55,208 nt of DNA, taken from assembly GCA_964483635.1 (NCBI GenBank), contig CAZABS010000002.1, positions 1 to 55,208 of the forward strand, in the 5' to 3' direction. Source of the stretch: CAZABS01 sp964483635 (GTDB taxonomy: Bacteria; Patescibacteriota; Minisyncoccia; Moranbacterales; UBA1568). The position numbers and the translations under genes are program-made. Shown here in pieces: positions 8,050 through 14,953 of this stretch (the first letter of the stretch is position 1; the number at the start of each line of letters is the position of its first letter). Below the pieces are notes generated by a model, which saw only the letters and a program-made list of their open reading frames with translations, had not been told where the DNA came from and searched no databases.

Positions 8050-8457
8050 ATGAAAGTTTCGAAAAAAGCTTACTACGGACTCCGGGCGGTTTTGGCTCTC
8101 GCGGTGATCAAAAAACCACTTTCCATCCACGCCCTGGCTGAGCTCGAACATCTGCCTGAAGATTACCTCGAAAAAATCCTCCAGGCACTTCGGCGGAAAG
8201 AAATTGTCGTGGCCCAAAAAGGCGCCTCAGGTGGCTATACCCTAGCTCACTCACCCGAAGATCTCACTCTGTGGGACATTGTCAGTGCTCTTGATGGACC
8301 ACTCAAAACTTTTGAACCCCCGATAGTGAAACATGGTTCGCTCCCCTGTCCACAAGTCTCACACTGTCAATCTAATGAAGTCTGGCGCATCCTTGAAGAG
8401 AGTATCGAAAATACACTCTCAAAGATCACCCTCCGAAAGATGATTCCCAAAGCCTAA
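8050..8457 (+). CDS. Rrf2-family transcriptional regulator (IscR/SufR-like)
   Basis: A 135-aa winged-helix repressor heading the SUF operon. The N-terminus MKVSKKAYYGLRAVLALA and the wing region KGASGGYTLA (57-66) are hallmarks of Rrf2 proteins. Only two cysteines sit in the cluster-binding loop, Cys100 and Cys106 (C-x5-C). The third IscR-type cysteine position is Trp112. His95 and His105 lie nearby and could be ligands. It probably senses Fe-S status and represses its own operon through the palindrome just upstream. There is no clear Shine-Dalgarno sequence. sufC starts 4 nt after its stop. Confidence 0.92.
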   Translation: MKVSKKAYYGLRAVLALAVIKKPLSIHALAELEHLPEDYLEKILQALRRKEIVVAQKGASGGYTLAHSPEDLTLWDIVSALDGPLKTFEPPIVKHGSLPCPQVSHCQSNEVWRILEESIENTLSKITLRKMIPKA

Positions 8458-8461
8458 TCCT

Positions 8462-9175
8462 ATGCTCAAGATCAATCACCTCTCCGTCGCTATTGATAAA
8501 CAGCCGATTTTGAAACAGGTCAAAGTAGAGTTTTGCCCTGGAAAAACCTACGTGCTCATGGGTCCAAATGGCTCGGGGAAATCAACCCTCGCACTGAGTA
8601 TTCTCGGGAATCCAGCCTATACCATCCTTCGAGGAAGCCAAATTCTCCTTGATGGAAAAAATATTACACGGAAAGCGCCAAATGAGCGAGCAAGAATTGG
8701 TTACTTTCTTTCCTTCCAAAATCCACTGGCACTCTCTGGCGTCTCAGTGAAGGATCTCCTGCGAATCGCTCTCGAAAAAAAATACACCCCATTTGAACTC
8801 TCCCAGAAAATCACAGCTCTCGCGAAGGAGCTTAAAATCAAAGATGAACTCCTGACCCGTTCACTCAATGATGGGTTTTCTGGCGGTGAGAAAAAGAAAC
8901 TCGAGGCGCTTCAAGCAGTCCTTCTGGCTCCGAAGGTTGCCTTCTTCGATGAGATTGATACGGGAGTAGATGTTGATGCTCTCAAAATTATCAGTCAATT
9001 TCTCAGGAAGCATCTTCCAAAAGAAACGACGCTCGTTTTTATTACTCATTCAACGCGTCTTCTCAAATATTTGAAGCCCCAAAGGGTTCTCGTGATGAAA
9101 GATGGCAGGATTCTCAAAGAAGGAACTGCTACCCTCGCGAAAAAAATTGAAACGAGGGGTTTTGATTGGATTTGA
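8462..9175 (+). CDS. sufC: SufC, ABC-type ATPase of the Fe-S assembly scaffold
   Basis: Soluble ABC ATPase that drives conformational change of the SufB-SufD scaffold. The 237-aa product has Walker A GPNGSGKST (34-42), the Q-loop Gln86 in FLSFQNP, the signature FSGGEKKKLE (139-148), and Walker B FFDEIDTGVD (161-170). The SGGEKK and DEIDTGVD spellings are specific to SufC rather than transporter ATPases. It lies between the regulator and sufB; a 135-nt gap to sufB contains two hairpins. Confidence 0.97.
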   Translation: MLKINHLSVAIDKQPILKQVKVEFCPGKTYVLMGPNGSGKSTLALSILGNPAYTILRGSQILLDGKNITRKAPNERARIGYFLSFQNPLALSGVSVKDLLRIALEKKYTPFELSQKITALAKELKIKDELLTRSLNDGFSGGEKKKLEALQAVLLAPKVAFFDEIDTGVDVDALKIISQFLRKHLPKETTLVFITHSTRLLKYLKPQRVLVMKDGRILKEGTATLAKKIETRGFDWI

Positions 9176-9240
9176 TAATAACGCCCACGTAATCTGCGGG
9201 TACAATTTTTCCTCGATCGAGGGTTTAGCATTTGATGAAA

Positions 9241-9286
9241 ATGGCGAGTGAGTGCGTGGCCTGTGCACGTGAGGCTCACGAGCCAT
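9241..9286 (+). promoter_or_regulatory. Hairpin with symmetric GA/GA internal loop upstream of sufB
   Basis: ATGGC (9241-9245) pairs with GCCAT (9282-9286), and GTGAG (9248-9252) pairs with CTCAC (9275-9279). They flank a symmetric GA/GA internal loop. A separate 12-nt palindrome, CCTCGATCGAGG, lies at 9211-9222. The structure sits about 20 nt before the sufB start and might act in RNA processing or translation control. Confidence 0.4.
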
Positions 9287-9310
9287 CGAAACAAACGCTG
9301 AGCCCAAGAA

Positions 9311-10723
9311 ATGAAATCCATGCCTCATAAAACTGCAAAAAATCTCAATTTTGACTACAAATACGGCTTTTCAATGCCGGAACGTTCGGTTCACAAAACC
9401 GGAACGGGTTTAAGTGCAGCCATTGTCACGGAAATTTCTGGCGTAAAAAAGGAACCGAAATGGATGCGTGATTTTCGACTGAAAAGCCTTGCCATTTTTG
9501 AAGCAAAACCACTCCCAAATTGGGGAGCTCCTCTTGATACCATAGATTTTGACAAACTCACCTATTACCTAAAGGCAACTCAAAAACAATCCCAGTCATG
9601 GGATGATCTTCCAAAAGAAATTAAGGATACCTACGACAAAATTGGCGTTCCCGAGGCCGAAAAAAAATTCCTCGCTGGTGTTTCTGCTCAGTACGAGTCA
9701 GAGGTTGTGTATGAAAGTGTGAACAAAGAACTTGAAAAACGTGGGGTTATTTTCTGTGACATGGATACTGCGGTCAAAAAATATCCCAAACTTGTCCGCG
9801 AGTACTTTGGGAAACTCATTCCTCCCCACGATAATAAATTTGCAGCCTTAAACTCAGCTGTTTGGTCAGGAGGTTCATTCGTCTATGTTCCCAAGGGTGT
9901 AAAAGTGGCGCTGCCACTCCAAGCGTACTTCCGCATCAATGCCGAAGCTTTCGGTCAATTTGAGAGAACGCTCATCATCGCCGAAGAAGGATCGTCGGTA
10001 CACTATATTGAGGGCTGCACCGCCCCCATTTATACCACTCAGTCACTCCACTCTGCAGTGGTAGAAATTTTCGTGAAGAAAAATGCTCGTGTCCGCTACA
10101 CAACGGTTCAAAACTGGAGCAAGAATGTCTACAATCTCGTCACCAAACGTGCTCGTGCAGAAGAAAATGCTCTCATGGAATGGATAGACTGCAATATTGG
10201 CTCTGGCGTCACCATGAAATATCCCGCGGTTTACCTCGCAGGGCGCGGTGCGCGTGGTGAAGTGCTCTCGATTGCATACGCAGGAAGAGGTCAGCACCAG
10301 GATACAGGGGCAAAAATGATCCATCTCGCAAATAACACTTCATCTCGAGTCATCTCGAAATCAATTTCAAAAGACGGCGGCCGCACAAGTTATCGTGGAC
10401 TTGTACATGTCGCTCAAGGTGCGAAAAACTGTACAGCATCTGTCGTTTGCGATGCACTTCTTCTCGATGAGCATTCAGAGACCGACACATACCCAACCAT
10501 GCGCGTTAACGAACAATCAACGACTCTTGAACATGAAGCGACCGTCGAACGTATTGGGGAAGAGAAACTACTCTACCTCATGAGTCGCGGACTCTCCGAA
10601 ACCGATGCCCATGGACTCCTCGTCAACGGTTTCATTGAGCCGATCGTTAAAGAAATTCCCCTCGAATATTCTATTGAACTCGGTCGTTTGATGAATCTCG
10701 AGATGAAAAACTCAATTGGATAA
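9311..10723 (+). CDS. sufB: SufB, Fe-S cluster scaffold protein
   Basis: Core scaffold subunit of the SufBC2D complex on which [4Fe-4S] clusters are built. The 470-aa product is of normal length. It shows family blocks PKWMRDFRLKSLAIF, NSAVWSGGSFVYVPKGVKV, YIEGCTAP, and the C-terminal EATVERIGEEKLLYLMSRGL. The extended beta-helix lies about 140-420. The start at 9311 is used here, but ATG three codons later (MPHK) is equally plausible. It is followed by the very short sufD after 38 nt. Confidence 0.97.
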   Translation: MKSMPHKTAKNLNFDYKYGFSMPERSVHKTGTGLSAAIVTEISGVKKEPKWMRDFRLKSLAIFEAKPLPNWGAPLDTIDFDKLTYYLKATQKQSQSWDDLPKEIKDTYDKIGVPEAEKKFLAGVSAQYESEVVYESVNKELEKRGVIFCDMDTAVKKYPKLVREYFGKLIPPHDNKFAALNSAVWSGGSFVYVPKGVKVALPLQAYFRINAEAFGQFERTLIIAEEGSSVHYIEGCTAPIYTTQSLHSAVVEIFVKKNARVRYTTVQNWSKNVYNLVTKRARAEENALMEWIDCNIGSGVTMKYPAVYLAGRGARGEVLSIAYAGRGQHQDTGAKMIHLANNTSSRVISKSISKDGGRTSYRGLVHVAQGAKNCTASVVCDALLLDEHSETDTYPTMRVNEQSTTLEHEATVERIGEEKLLYLMSRGLSETDAHGLLVNGFIEPIVKEIPLEYSIELGRLMNLEMKNSIG

Positions 10724-10761
10724 TACGGTCACTGCAGTAGCCCATTACATAACCACGTCAA

Positions 10762-11358
10762 ATGAAATTCAAAGACATCACCCATGACCAACAGACTACC
10801 TACCGTCTTCAAGCTGAGGAAGAGGTGATGTTCTTCATGCTCGGTCGAACTGGAGAAATCAATTTTGAACTGGCTGGTCACGGAGGAACCGCTCATATTC
10901 TCTCGCTTTCGCTCGAAAATTCTGGAGAACATCAGCTCAAAATTACTCAGCACCATCTCGCGCCAAATACCGTTTCTCATTTTTACGGAAAAAATCTTGT
11001 TGGAGGAAATGCCCATACCAAGCTCGAGAGTCGCGTTATCATAGAAAAAGAGGCGACGGAGGCTGATGCTAGTCAGGATTGCCGGACTCTCCTTCTCTCT
11101 GATCAGGCTCGCGGCGAAAGCCGGCCCTTTCTCGAGATAAAAACCAATGCTGTACGCGCCCGTCATGCGGCTACCACCAGCACCCTCCGTGATGAGACTC
11201 TTTTTTATATGGCTTCGCGCGGACTGGATCCGAGCGCAGCACAGTCGCTCTCAATTCATGGTTTTGTCAATAATCTCCTCGATAAAATTCCGAGCCATTT
11301 CCAAAATAATAAACGCGAAATAAAGAACAGCGTCGAGCAATTCCTTGAGAAAATCTAA
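10762..11358 (+). CDS. sufD: Mini-SufD, truncated SufB/SufD-family protein
   Basis: A 198-aa SufBD-family protein, about half the usual length of SufD (about 420 aa). It retains a short beta-helix (about 20-140) and the C-terminal helical region HAATTSTLRDETLFYMASRG and PSAAQSLSIHGFVNNLLDKI, which in SufB/SufD forms the contact with SufC. The N-terminal helical domain is missing. It occupies the sufD slot between sufB and sufS, so it probably pairs with SufB as a minimal heterodimer partner. No frameshift or leftover N-terminal sequence is visible, so this appears to be its natural size. Confidence 0.85.
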   Translation: MKFKDITHDQQTTYRLQAEEEVMFFMLGRTGEINFELAGHGGTAHILSLSLENSGEHQLKITQHHLAPNTVSHFYGKNLVGGNAHTKLESRVIIEKEATEADASQDCRTLLLSDQARGESRPFLEIKTNAVRARHAATTSTLRDETLFYMASRGLDPSAAQSLSIHGFVNNLLDKIPSHFQNNKREIKNSVEQFLEKI

Positions 11359-11367
11359 TCTATCATT

Positions 11368-12591
11368 ATGCAGACATTCCACAATATAAAAAAACAGTTT
11401 CCGATTTTTGAGAATCGGCCTGGTTTGGTATACCTCGATTCAGCCGCGACGGCGCTAAAACCAGAGCTCGTTCTCCAGTCTATGGATGAATACTACCGCA
11501 ATTACTCAGCCAATATCTCACGTGGTCTCTATCCGCTTGCTGAGTGTGCCACGACTGCTTTCGAAGCTGCCCGTGAAAAAATTGCACGCTTTATTCATAC
11601 AGAAAGTCCGGCTCAGGTCATATTCACAGCAAACGCTACTCAGGCTATCAATTTGGTTTCACTCGGGCTTGAGGAAATCCTCTCGCCGGGCATGAATATT
11701 GTCGTAACCTCACTTGAACATCATTCCAATTATCTTCCCTGGAAAGAACTCGCCAAACGTACCCGATCATCCGTTCGTATAGCTCCATTTCATGAAGAGG
11801 GCTTCCTTGAACCTCAAGAGCTCGTAAAACACCTCGATCATCAAACAAAGATTGTTGCCTTTTCTGCAGTGTCCAACGTCTTTGGAGTGCAGAACCCGGT
11901 AGGAGAAATTATCAAGATACTGAGAGCAAAATATCCGGAAGTTCTCATTCTCGTAGATGCTTGCCAGGCAGTCGGACATATTGAGGTAGACATCTTAAAG
12001 TGGGATGCCGATTACGTCGTTTTCTCTGGACACAAGCTCTTCGGTCCAACGGGCATTGGAGTGCTCGCTGGAAAAGAAGCTTCGCTCAAACTGCTGTCGC
12101 CAAAAAACGTCGGGGGTGGCACGGTTCTTGACGCGTGTCGTACTGAAACCCGCTACAAAAAACTCCCGGAAAACCTCGAGGGTGGTACCCCCAACATTGC
12201 TGGGGCCATCGGGCTGGGCACTGCCATTGAATTCATTGAATCGCTGGGAATTGATGCTCTTCATCAGCACGAAGTAAACCTCACAAAATTGTTGATTGAA
12301 GCACTCACCAAAGCTTTTGGAGATAAAATTCGTATCCTCGGAACCACTGAGAGCTCCAAAAGGGTCGGGATTGTTTCTTTTGTTCTCAAAGGCATTCACC
12401 CTCATGACTTGGCTCATCTTCTCGGCGAGCAAGACATCTCGGTTCGGGCAGGTGAACATTGTGCCTCACCACTTCACCTGGCCATCAAACTCGGATCCTC
12501 TACCCGCGTAAGCCTTTCCCTCTACAACGATGAGCATGATATCGAAAAGCTCATCAGTGCCATAAAAAAAGCGCTCGTTCTGTTTCACTAA
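11368..12591 (+). CDS. sufS: SufS, group II cysteine desulfurase
   Basis: PLP enzyme that releases sulfur from cysteine as an enzyme persulfide for cluster assembly. The 407-aa protein has the PLP lysine Lys223 in FSGHKLFGPTGIG. The active-site Cys365 is in RAGEHCASPLH, the short-loop context of group II (SufS) rather than IscS. Other family motifs are YLDSAATALKP (22-32), EHHSNYLPW (117-125) and VDACQAVGH. It lies 9 nt after mini-sufD and 8 nt before sufU, its expected sulfur acceptor. Confidence 0.96.
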   Translation: MQTFHNIKKQFPIFENRPGLVYLDSAATALKPELVLQSMDEYYRNYSANISRGLYPLAECATTAFEAAREKIARFIHTESPAQVIFTANATQAINLVSLGLEEILSPGMNIVVTSLEHHSNYLPWKELAKRTRSSVRIAPFHEEGFLEPQELVKHLDHQTKIVAFSAVSNVFGVQNPVGEIIKILRAKYPEVLILVDACQAVGHIEVDILKWDADYVVFSGHKLFGPTGIGVLAGKEASLKLLSPKNVGGGTVLDACRTETRYKKLPENLEGGTPNIAGAIGLGTAIEFIESLGIDALHQHEVNLTKLLIEALTKAFGDKIRILGTTESSKRVGIVSFVLKGIHPHDLAHLLGEQDISVRAGEHCASPLHLAIKLGSSTRVSLSLYNDEHDIEKLISAIKKALVLFH

Positions 12592-12599
12592 AATAGGCT

Positions 12600-12965
12600 A
12601 TGCATTCTCTCTACCAAGAAAACCTCCTCGATCACTATCGTAATCCAAGAAATTGGGGGTCTCTTCCTCATCCAACTCATCGAGGAAGCGCCGAAAATCC
12701 TACCTGCGGAGACAAGCTTGAAGTAGACATTGATGTTTGGCATGATAAAATAAAGGCCATAAGGTTTCGTGGGTCTGGCTGTGCGGTTTCTCAGGCAAGC
12801 GCCTCACTCCTTTCCGAGCACGTACTCGGAATGAAAAAGGTGGAGGTTCTCTCTCTTACCAAAGAAACAACCCTCGAGCTCGTTGGAGTTCCCCTTTCTC
12901 CCGTTCGGATGAAATGTGCCCTCCTCTCGCTCGAAACCTTACAGCAAGCCGTTATTAATTCATAA
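12600..12965 (+). CDS. sufU: SufU, zinc-dependent sulfur acceptor
   Basis: IscU-like protein that accepts persulfide from SufS. The ligand set is complete: Cys36 and Asp38 in NPTCGD, Cys61 in GSGCAVS, and Cys106 in MKCALLS. At 121 aa it is shorter than usual SufU (about 145 aa); the loop before the last cysteine is contracted. The Cys-Ala-Leu-Leu ending and association with sufS favour SufU over IscU. There is no sufE in the operon, consistent with a SufSU pair of the Gram-positive type. Confidence 0.92.
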   Translation: MHSLYQENLLDHYRNPRNWGSLPHPTHRGSAENPTCGDKLEVDIDVWHDKIKAIRFRGSGCAVSQASASLLSEHVLGMKKVEVLSLTKETTLELVGVPLSPVRMKCALLSLETLQQAVINS

Positions 12966-12974
12966 GCCTCTCGT

Positions 12975-13247
12975 ATGTCACAGTGGAAAGATGAAAATAA
13001 GCCAGCTGGTCCCGTAACCCTCGCGAATGGTTGGACTATCGAAGTTGATCAAAATGCGTGCATTGGAGCAGCTCCCTGTACCGCAATGGCCGCAGGAACA
13101 TTTGCTCTCGATGAAGCTGGAAAGGCTGGAGTGCTTGCAACTGCCGATGGCGATGATCAAGACACCATCCTCAATGCTGCTCGTGCCTGTCCAGTCGGAG
13201 CCATCCGAATCAAAGATTCTTCTGGAAAACAAGTTTTCCCGGAATAA
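12975..13247 (+). CDS. Small ferredoxin with three cluster cysteines
   Basis: A 90-aa single-cluster ferredoxin. The cluster motif is C29-I-G-A-A-P-C35 and Cys72-Pro. The position normally holding the second cysteine of CxxCxxC is Ala32. With only three cysteines it would bind a [3Fe-4S] cluster, or a [4Fe-4S] cluster with a non-cysteine ligand, as known for some archaeal and actinobacterial ferredoxins. Its place in the suf operon and the nearby KorAB oxidoreductase suggest it may be the electron acceptor for that enzyme. This partnership is inferred. Confidence 0.85.
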   Translation: MSQWKDENKPAGPVTLANGWTIEVDQNACIGAAPCTAMAAGTFALDEAGKAGVLATADGDDQDTILNAARACPVGAIRIKDSSGKQVFPE

Positions 13248-13266
13248 ACCCCTCCCCAAGTAAAAC

Positions 13267-13390
13267 AAAACTTTCCTTTTTTGTGTGGCTTGAACCTTCG
13301 GAAGCATGATTTGTGCGCTGGAGCAATTCCGAACATTCATGTCAGTAAAATATTCTCTGGATATTTTACAGCAATTAAAAGGAAAGTTTT
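13267..13390 (+). ncRNA. Structured element of three stems in the sufT leader
   Basis: An outer 14-bp perfect inverted repeat, AAAACTTTCCTTTT (13267-13280) with AAAAGGAAAGTTTT (13377-13390), encloses two more perfect stems. These are TTCGGAA (13297-13303) with TTCCGAA (13327-13333), and GTAAAATAT (13345-13353) with ATATTTTAC (13361-13369, 7-nt loop). The layout resembles a three-way junction ending in a T-run, which could act as an attenuator. A 124-bp MITE-like element with 14-bp terminal repeats is an alternative, although no clear target duplication is visible. Confidence 0.45.
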
Positions 13391-13412
13391 TTTGTGAAAC
13401 ATCATTCATCAT

Positions 13413-13724
13413 ATGCCAAAAGCGTCTCTCAAAAACCAAGTCCTCAATAAGCTCGACCAAGTCCTCGACCCGGAACTTGGAGTTTCCATCAAAGCCTTGG
13501 GTCTCATTTACGAAGTCGCGATTGATGAGAAGAAGCACTGCAAAATCACCATGACCCTCACAACTATTGGCTGTCCCCTCTTTGGCCAAATTCAAAAAGA
13601 AATTGAGGATCGAATCATGGAAATCGACACCATTGATGATGTTGAAATTGAGCTTACTTTTGACCCTGCCTGGAGTCCTGACAAAATGACCCCGGAAGCG
13701 AAAGCAAAACTTGGTCTCGACTAA
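13413..13724 (+). CDS. sufT: SufT / MIP18-family Fe-S assembly factor (DUF59)
   Basis: A 103-aa DUF59 protein that helps mature Fe-S proteins. It contains DPELGVSIKALGLIYEV, the family's DPE and LGLI signatures, and TLTTIGCPLFGQI with the conserved Cys54. The end matches the family pattern of FDPAWSPDKM, where xxPxWxxxxM is conserved. It is the last suf gene, separated from the ferredoxin by a 165-nt structured region, and ends in a bidirectional terminator. Confidence 0.94.
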   Translation: MPKASLKNQVLNKLDQVLDPELGVSIKALGLIYEVAIDEKKHCKITMTLTTIGCPLFGQIQKEIEDRIMEIDTIDDVEIELTFDPAWSPDKMTPEAKAKLGLD

Positions 13725-13746
13725 AACCCCGCTGTGGCGGGGTTTT
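13723..13746. terminator. Bidirectional intrinsic terminator between sufT and korB
   Basis: A perfect 10-bp stem, AAAACCCCGC (13723-13732) with GCGGGGTTTT (13737-13746), has a TGTG loop. It lies between convergent genes. A/T tracts on both sides allow it to work in both directions. Confidence 0.9.
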
Positions 13747-13748
13747 CT

Positions 13749-14606
13749 CTATGAAAATTTTTGTAAAGCATGTTTCAAAGCTTCGTCATCACGCTGCCAG
13801 AGATACATCGGATCATCGCCTTCACGTAACAAGGTTTCATACGTTGGTTTCCCGGTACGTTGATACAAAACGCCAAGGGCGAGCTTCTCGGTTTCCAGTG
13901 CAAGTTTCATCGCGCCGAGTTTATCAGCTTTGTCATGTTCCTCGTCGAGATAGTAGGTGTGCTCTTTGAACCATTGGAAAGTATTTTGTTTATTGAAGAC
14001 GACGCACGGTTGAAAAACATCCACCAAGGCATAACCTCTGTGCTCAATCGCCTGTTTTACGATGGCTACCGCTTGCGGAATGTCACCCGAGAAAACCCGT
14101 GATACAAAAGTGCAGTCGAGGGAAAGAGCTACAGCTAATGGATTGAATGGTTCAAGAACTACTCCATCGGGTTGAATCGGATTCTTGAGCCCCCGCTCGC
14201 TCGTTGGTGAGGCCTGACCTTTGGTCAAACCATAGATCATGTTGTTGTGAACGATACTCGTGATATCTGGATTGCGCCGGATCGTATGGAGAAAATGATT
14301 CCCCCCCTCTCCATAAGTATCCCCATCTCCACTTTCGGCAATGACCGTGAGTTTGGGACTGGCAATCTTGATGGCAGTTGCTGGAGCAAGTGCTCGTCCG
14401 TGAAGCCCGTTGAAATAGTGCACCCTGAGATAATGTGGGGTCTTGGCAGCTTGACCAATTCCAGAACAAATGACCGCTTCGGTTGGTGGAATATCAAGCT
14501 CTGCGAGAGCAGTTTTGACAATATTGAGAATGGGGAAATTACCACACCCCGGACACCAAGCAATGTCCGTCCCATGTGGCATATCGTAGAGTTTCTTGTC
14601 GATCAT
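13749..14606 (-). CDS. korB: 2-oxoacid:ferredoxin oxidoreductase, beta subunit
   Basis: Thiamine-diphosphate subunit that oxidatively decarboxylates 2-oxoacids (2-oxoglutarate or pyruvate type) and reduces ferredoxin. The 285-aa protein shows the cluster motif WCPGCG (Cys18, Cys21), further cysteines at Cys47 (AVICSGIG) and in FQPCVVFN, and the TPP motif GDGDTYGEGG leading to NN (about 93-122). These belong to the KorB family. It overlaps the preceding membrane gene by ATGA. The substrate cannot be fixed from sequence alone. Confidence 0.93.
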   Translation of the reverse strand: MIDKKLYDMPHGTDIAWCPGCGNFPILNIVKTALAELDIPPTEAVICSGIGQAAKTPHYLRVHYFNGLHGRALAPATAIKIASPKLTVIAESGDGDTYGEGGNHFLHTIRRNPDITSIVHNNMIYGLTKGQASPTSERGLKNPIQPDGVVLEPFNPLAVALSLDCTFVSRVFSGDIPQAVAIVKQAIEHRGYALVDVFQPCVVFNKQNTFQWFKEHTYYLDEEHDKADKLGAMKLALETEKLALGVLYQRTGKPTYETLLREGDDPMYLWQRDDEALKHALQKFS

Positions 14607-14953
14607 AACGGCAAACTGTTAGTGCTTATCTTTTTCATTTTCACATTCGATATAAGAGATCCAATAAGATACGCCACCAACAACCAAAAGATAATATCGA
14701 CTATGAATCCAGTAGAATTAAGTTCAGGATCGTATATCGAAGGATTCGTGTGCACCAGTACGAATGTAAATGTCGAAAGTTTAAATACGGATAGTACTGC
14801 TGCTGGGAAAAAAAGAATAAAAAATGCTAGCGGTTCCAAAAACGAAGTATTCCAATGATAATACTCTCCAACCAGGACCACAAAAAAAATACTCGCTATT
14901 GTTCCGATAAACCCCATCCATGTATATTCTGTTGGTTTCAAAAAATTCATCAT
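14603..14953 (-). CDS. Small polytopic membrane protein embedded between kor subunits
   Basis: A 116-aa protein with about three or four hydrophobic helices (for example TWMGFIGTIASIFFVVLVG and PLAFFILFFPAAVLSVF) and a lysine-bearing C-terminus. No family was recognised. The gene overlaps korA upstream and korB downstream by 4 nt each (ATGA), so its translation is coupled on both sides to the alpha and beta subunits. Nearby KorAB enzymes are normally soluble, so it may tether the complex to the membrane or link it to another carrier. That role is inference only. Confidence 0.8.
   Translation of the reverse strand: MMNFLKPTEYTWMGFIGTIASIFFVVLVGEYYHWNTSFLEPLAFFILFFPAAVLSVFKLSTFTFVLVHTNPSIYDPELNSTGFIVDIIFWLLVAYLIGSLISNVKMKKISTNSLPL

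Noticed and set aside
13306..13554. Possible small gene in the structured region before sufT
   Set aside because: The frame crosses into sufT in another frame, has no ribosome-binding site, and its sequence is explained by the inverted repeats.
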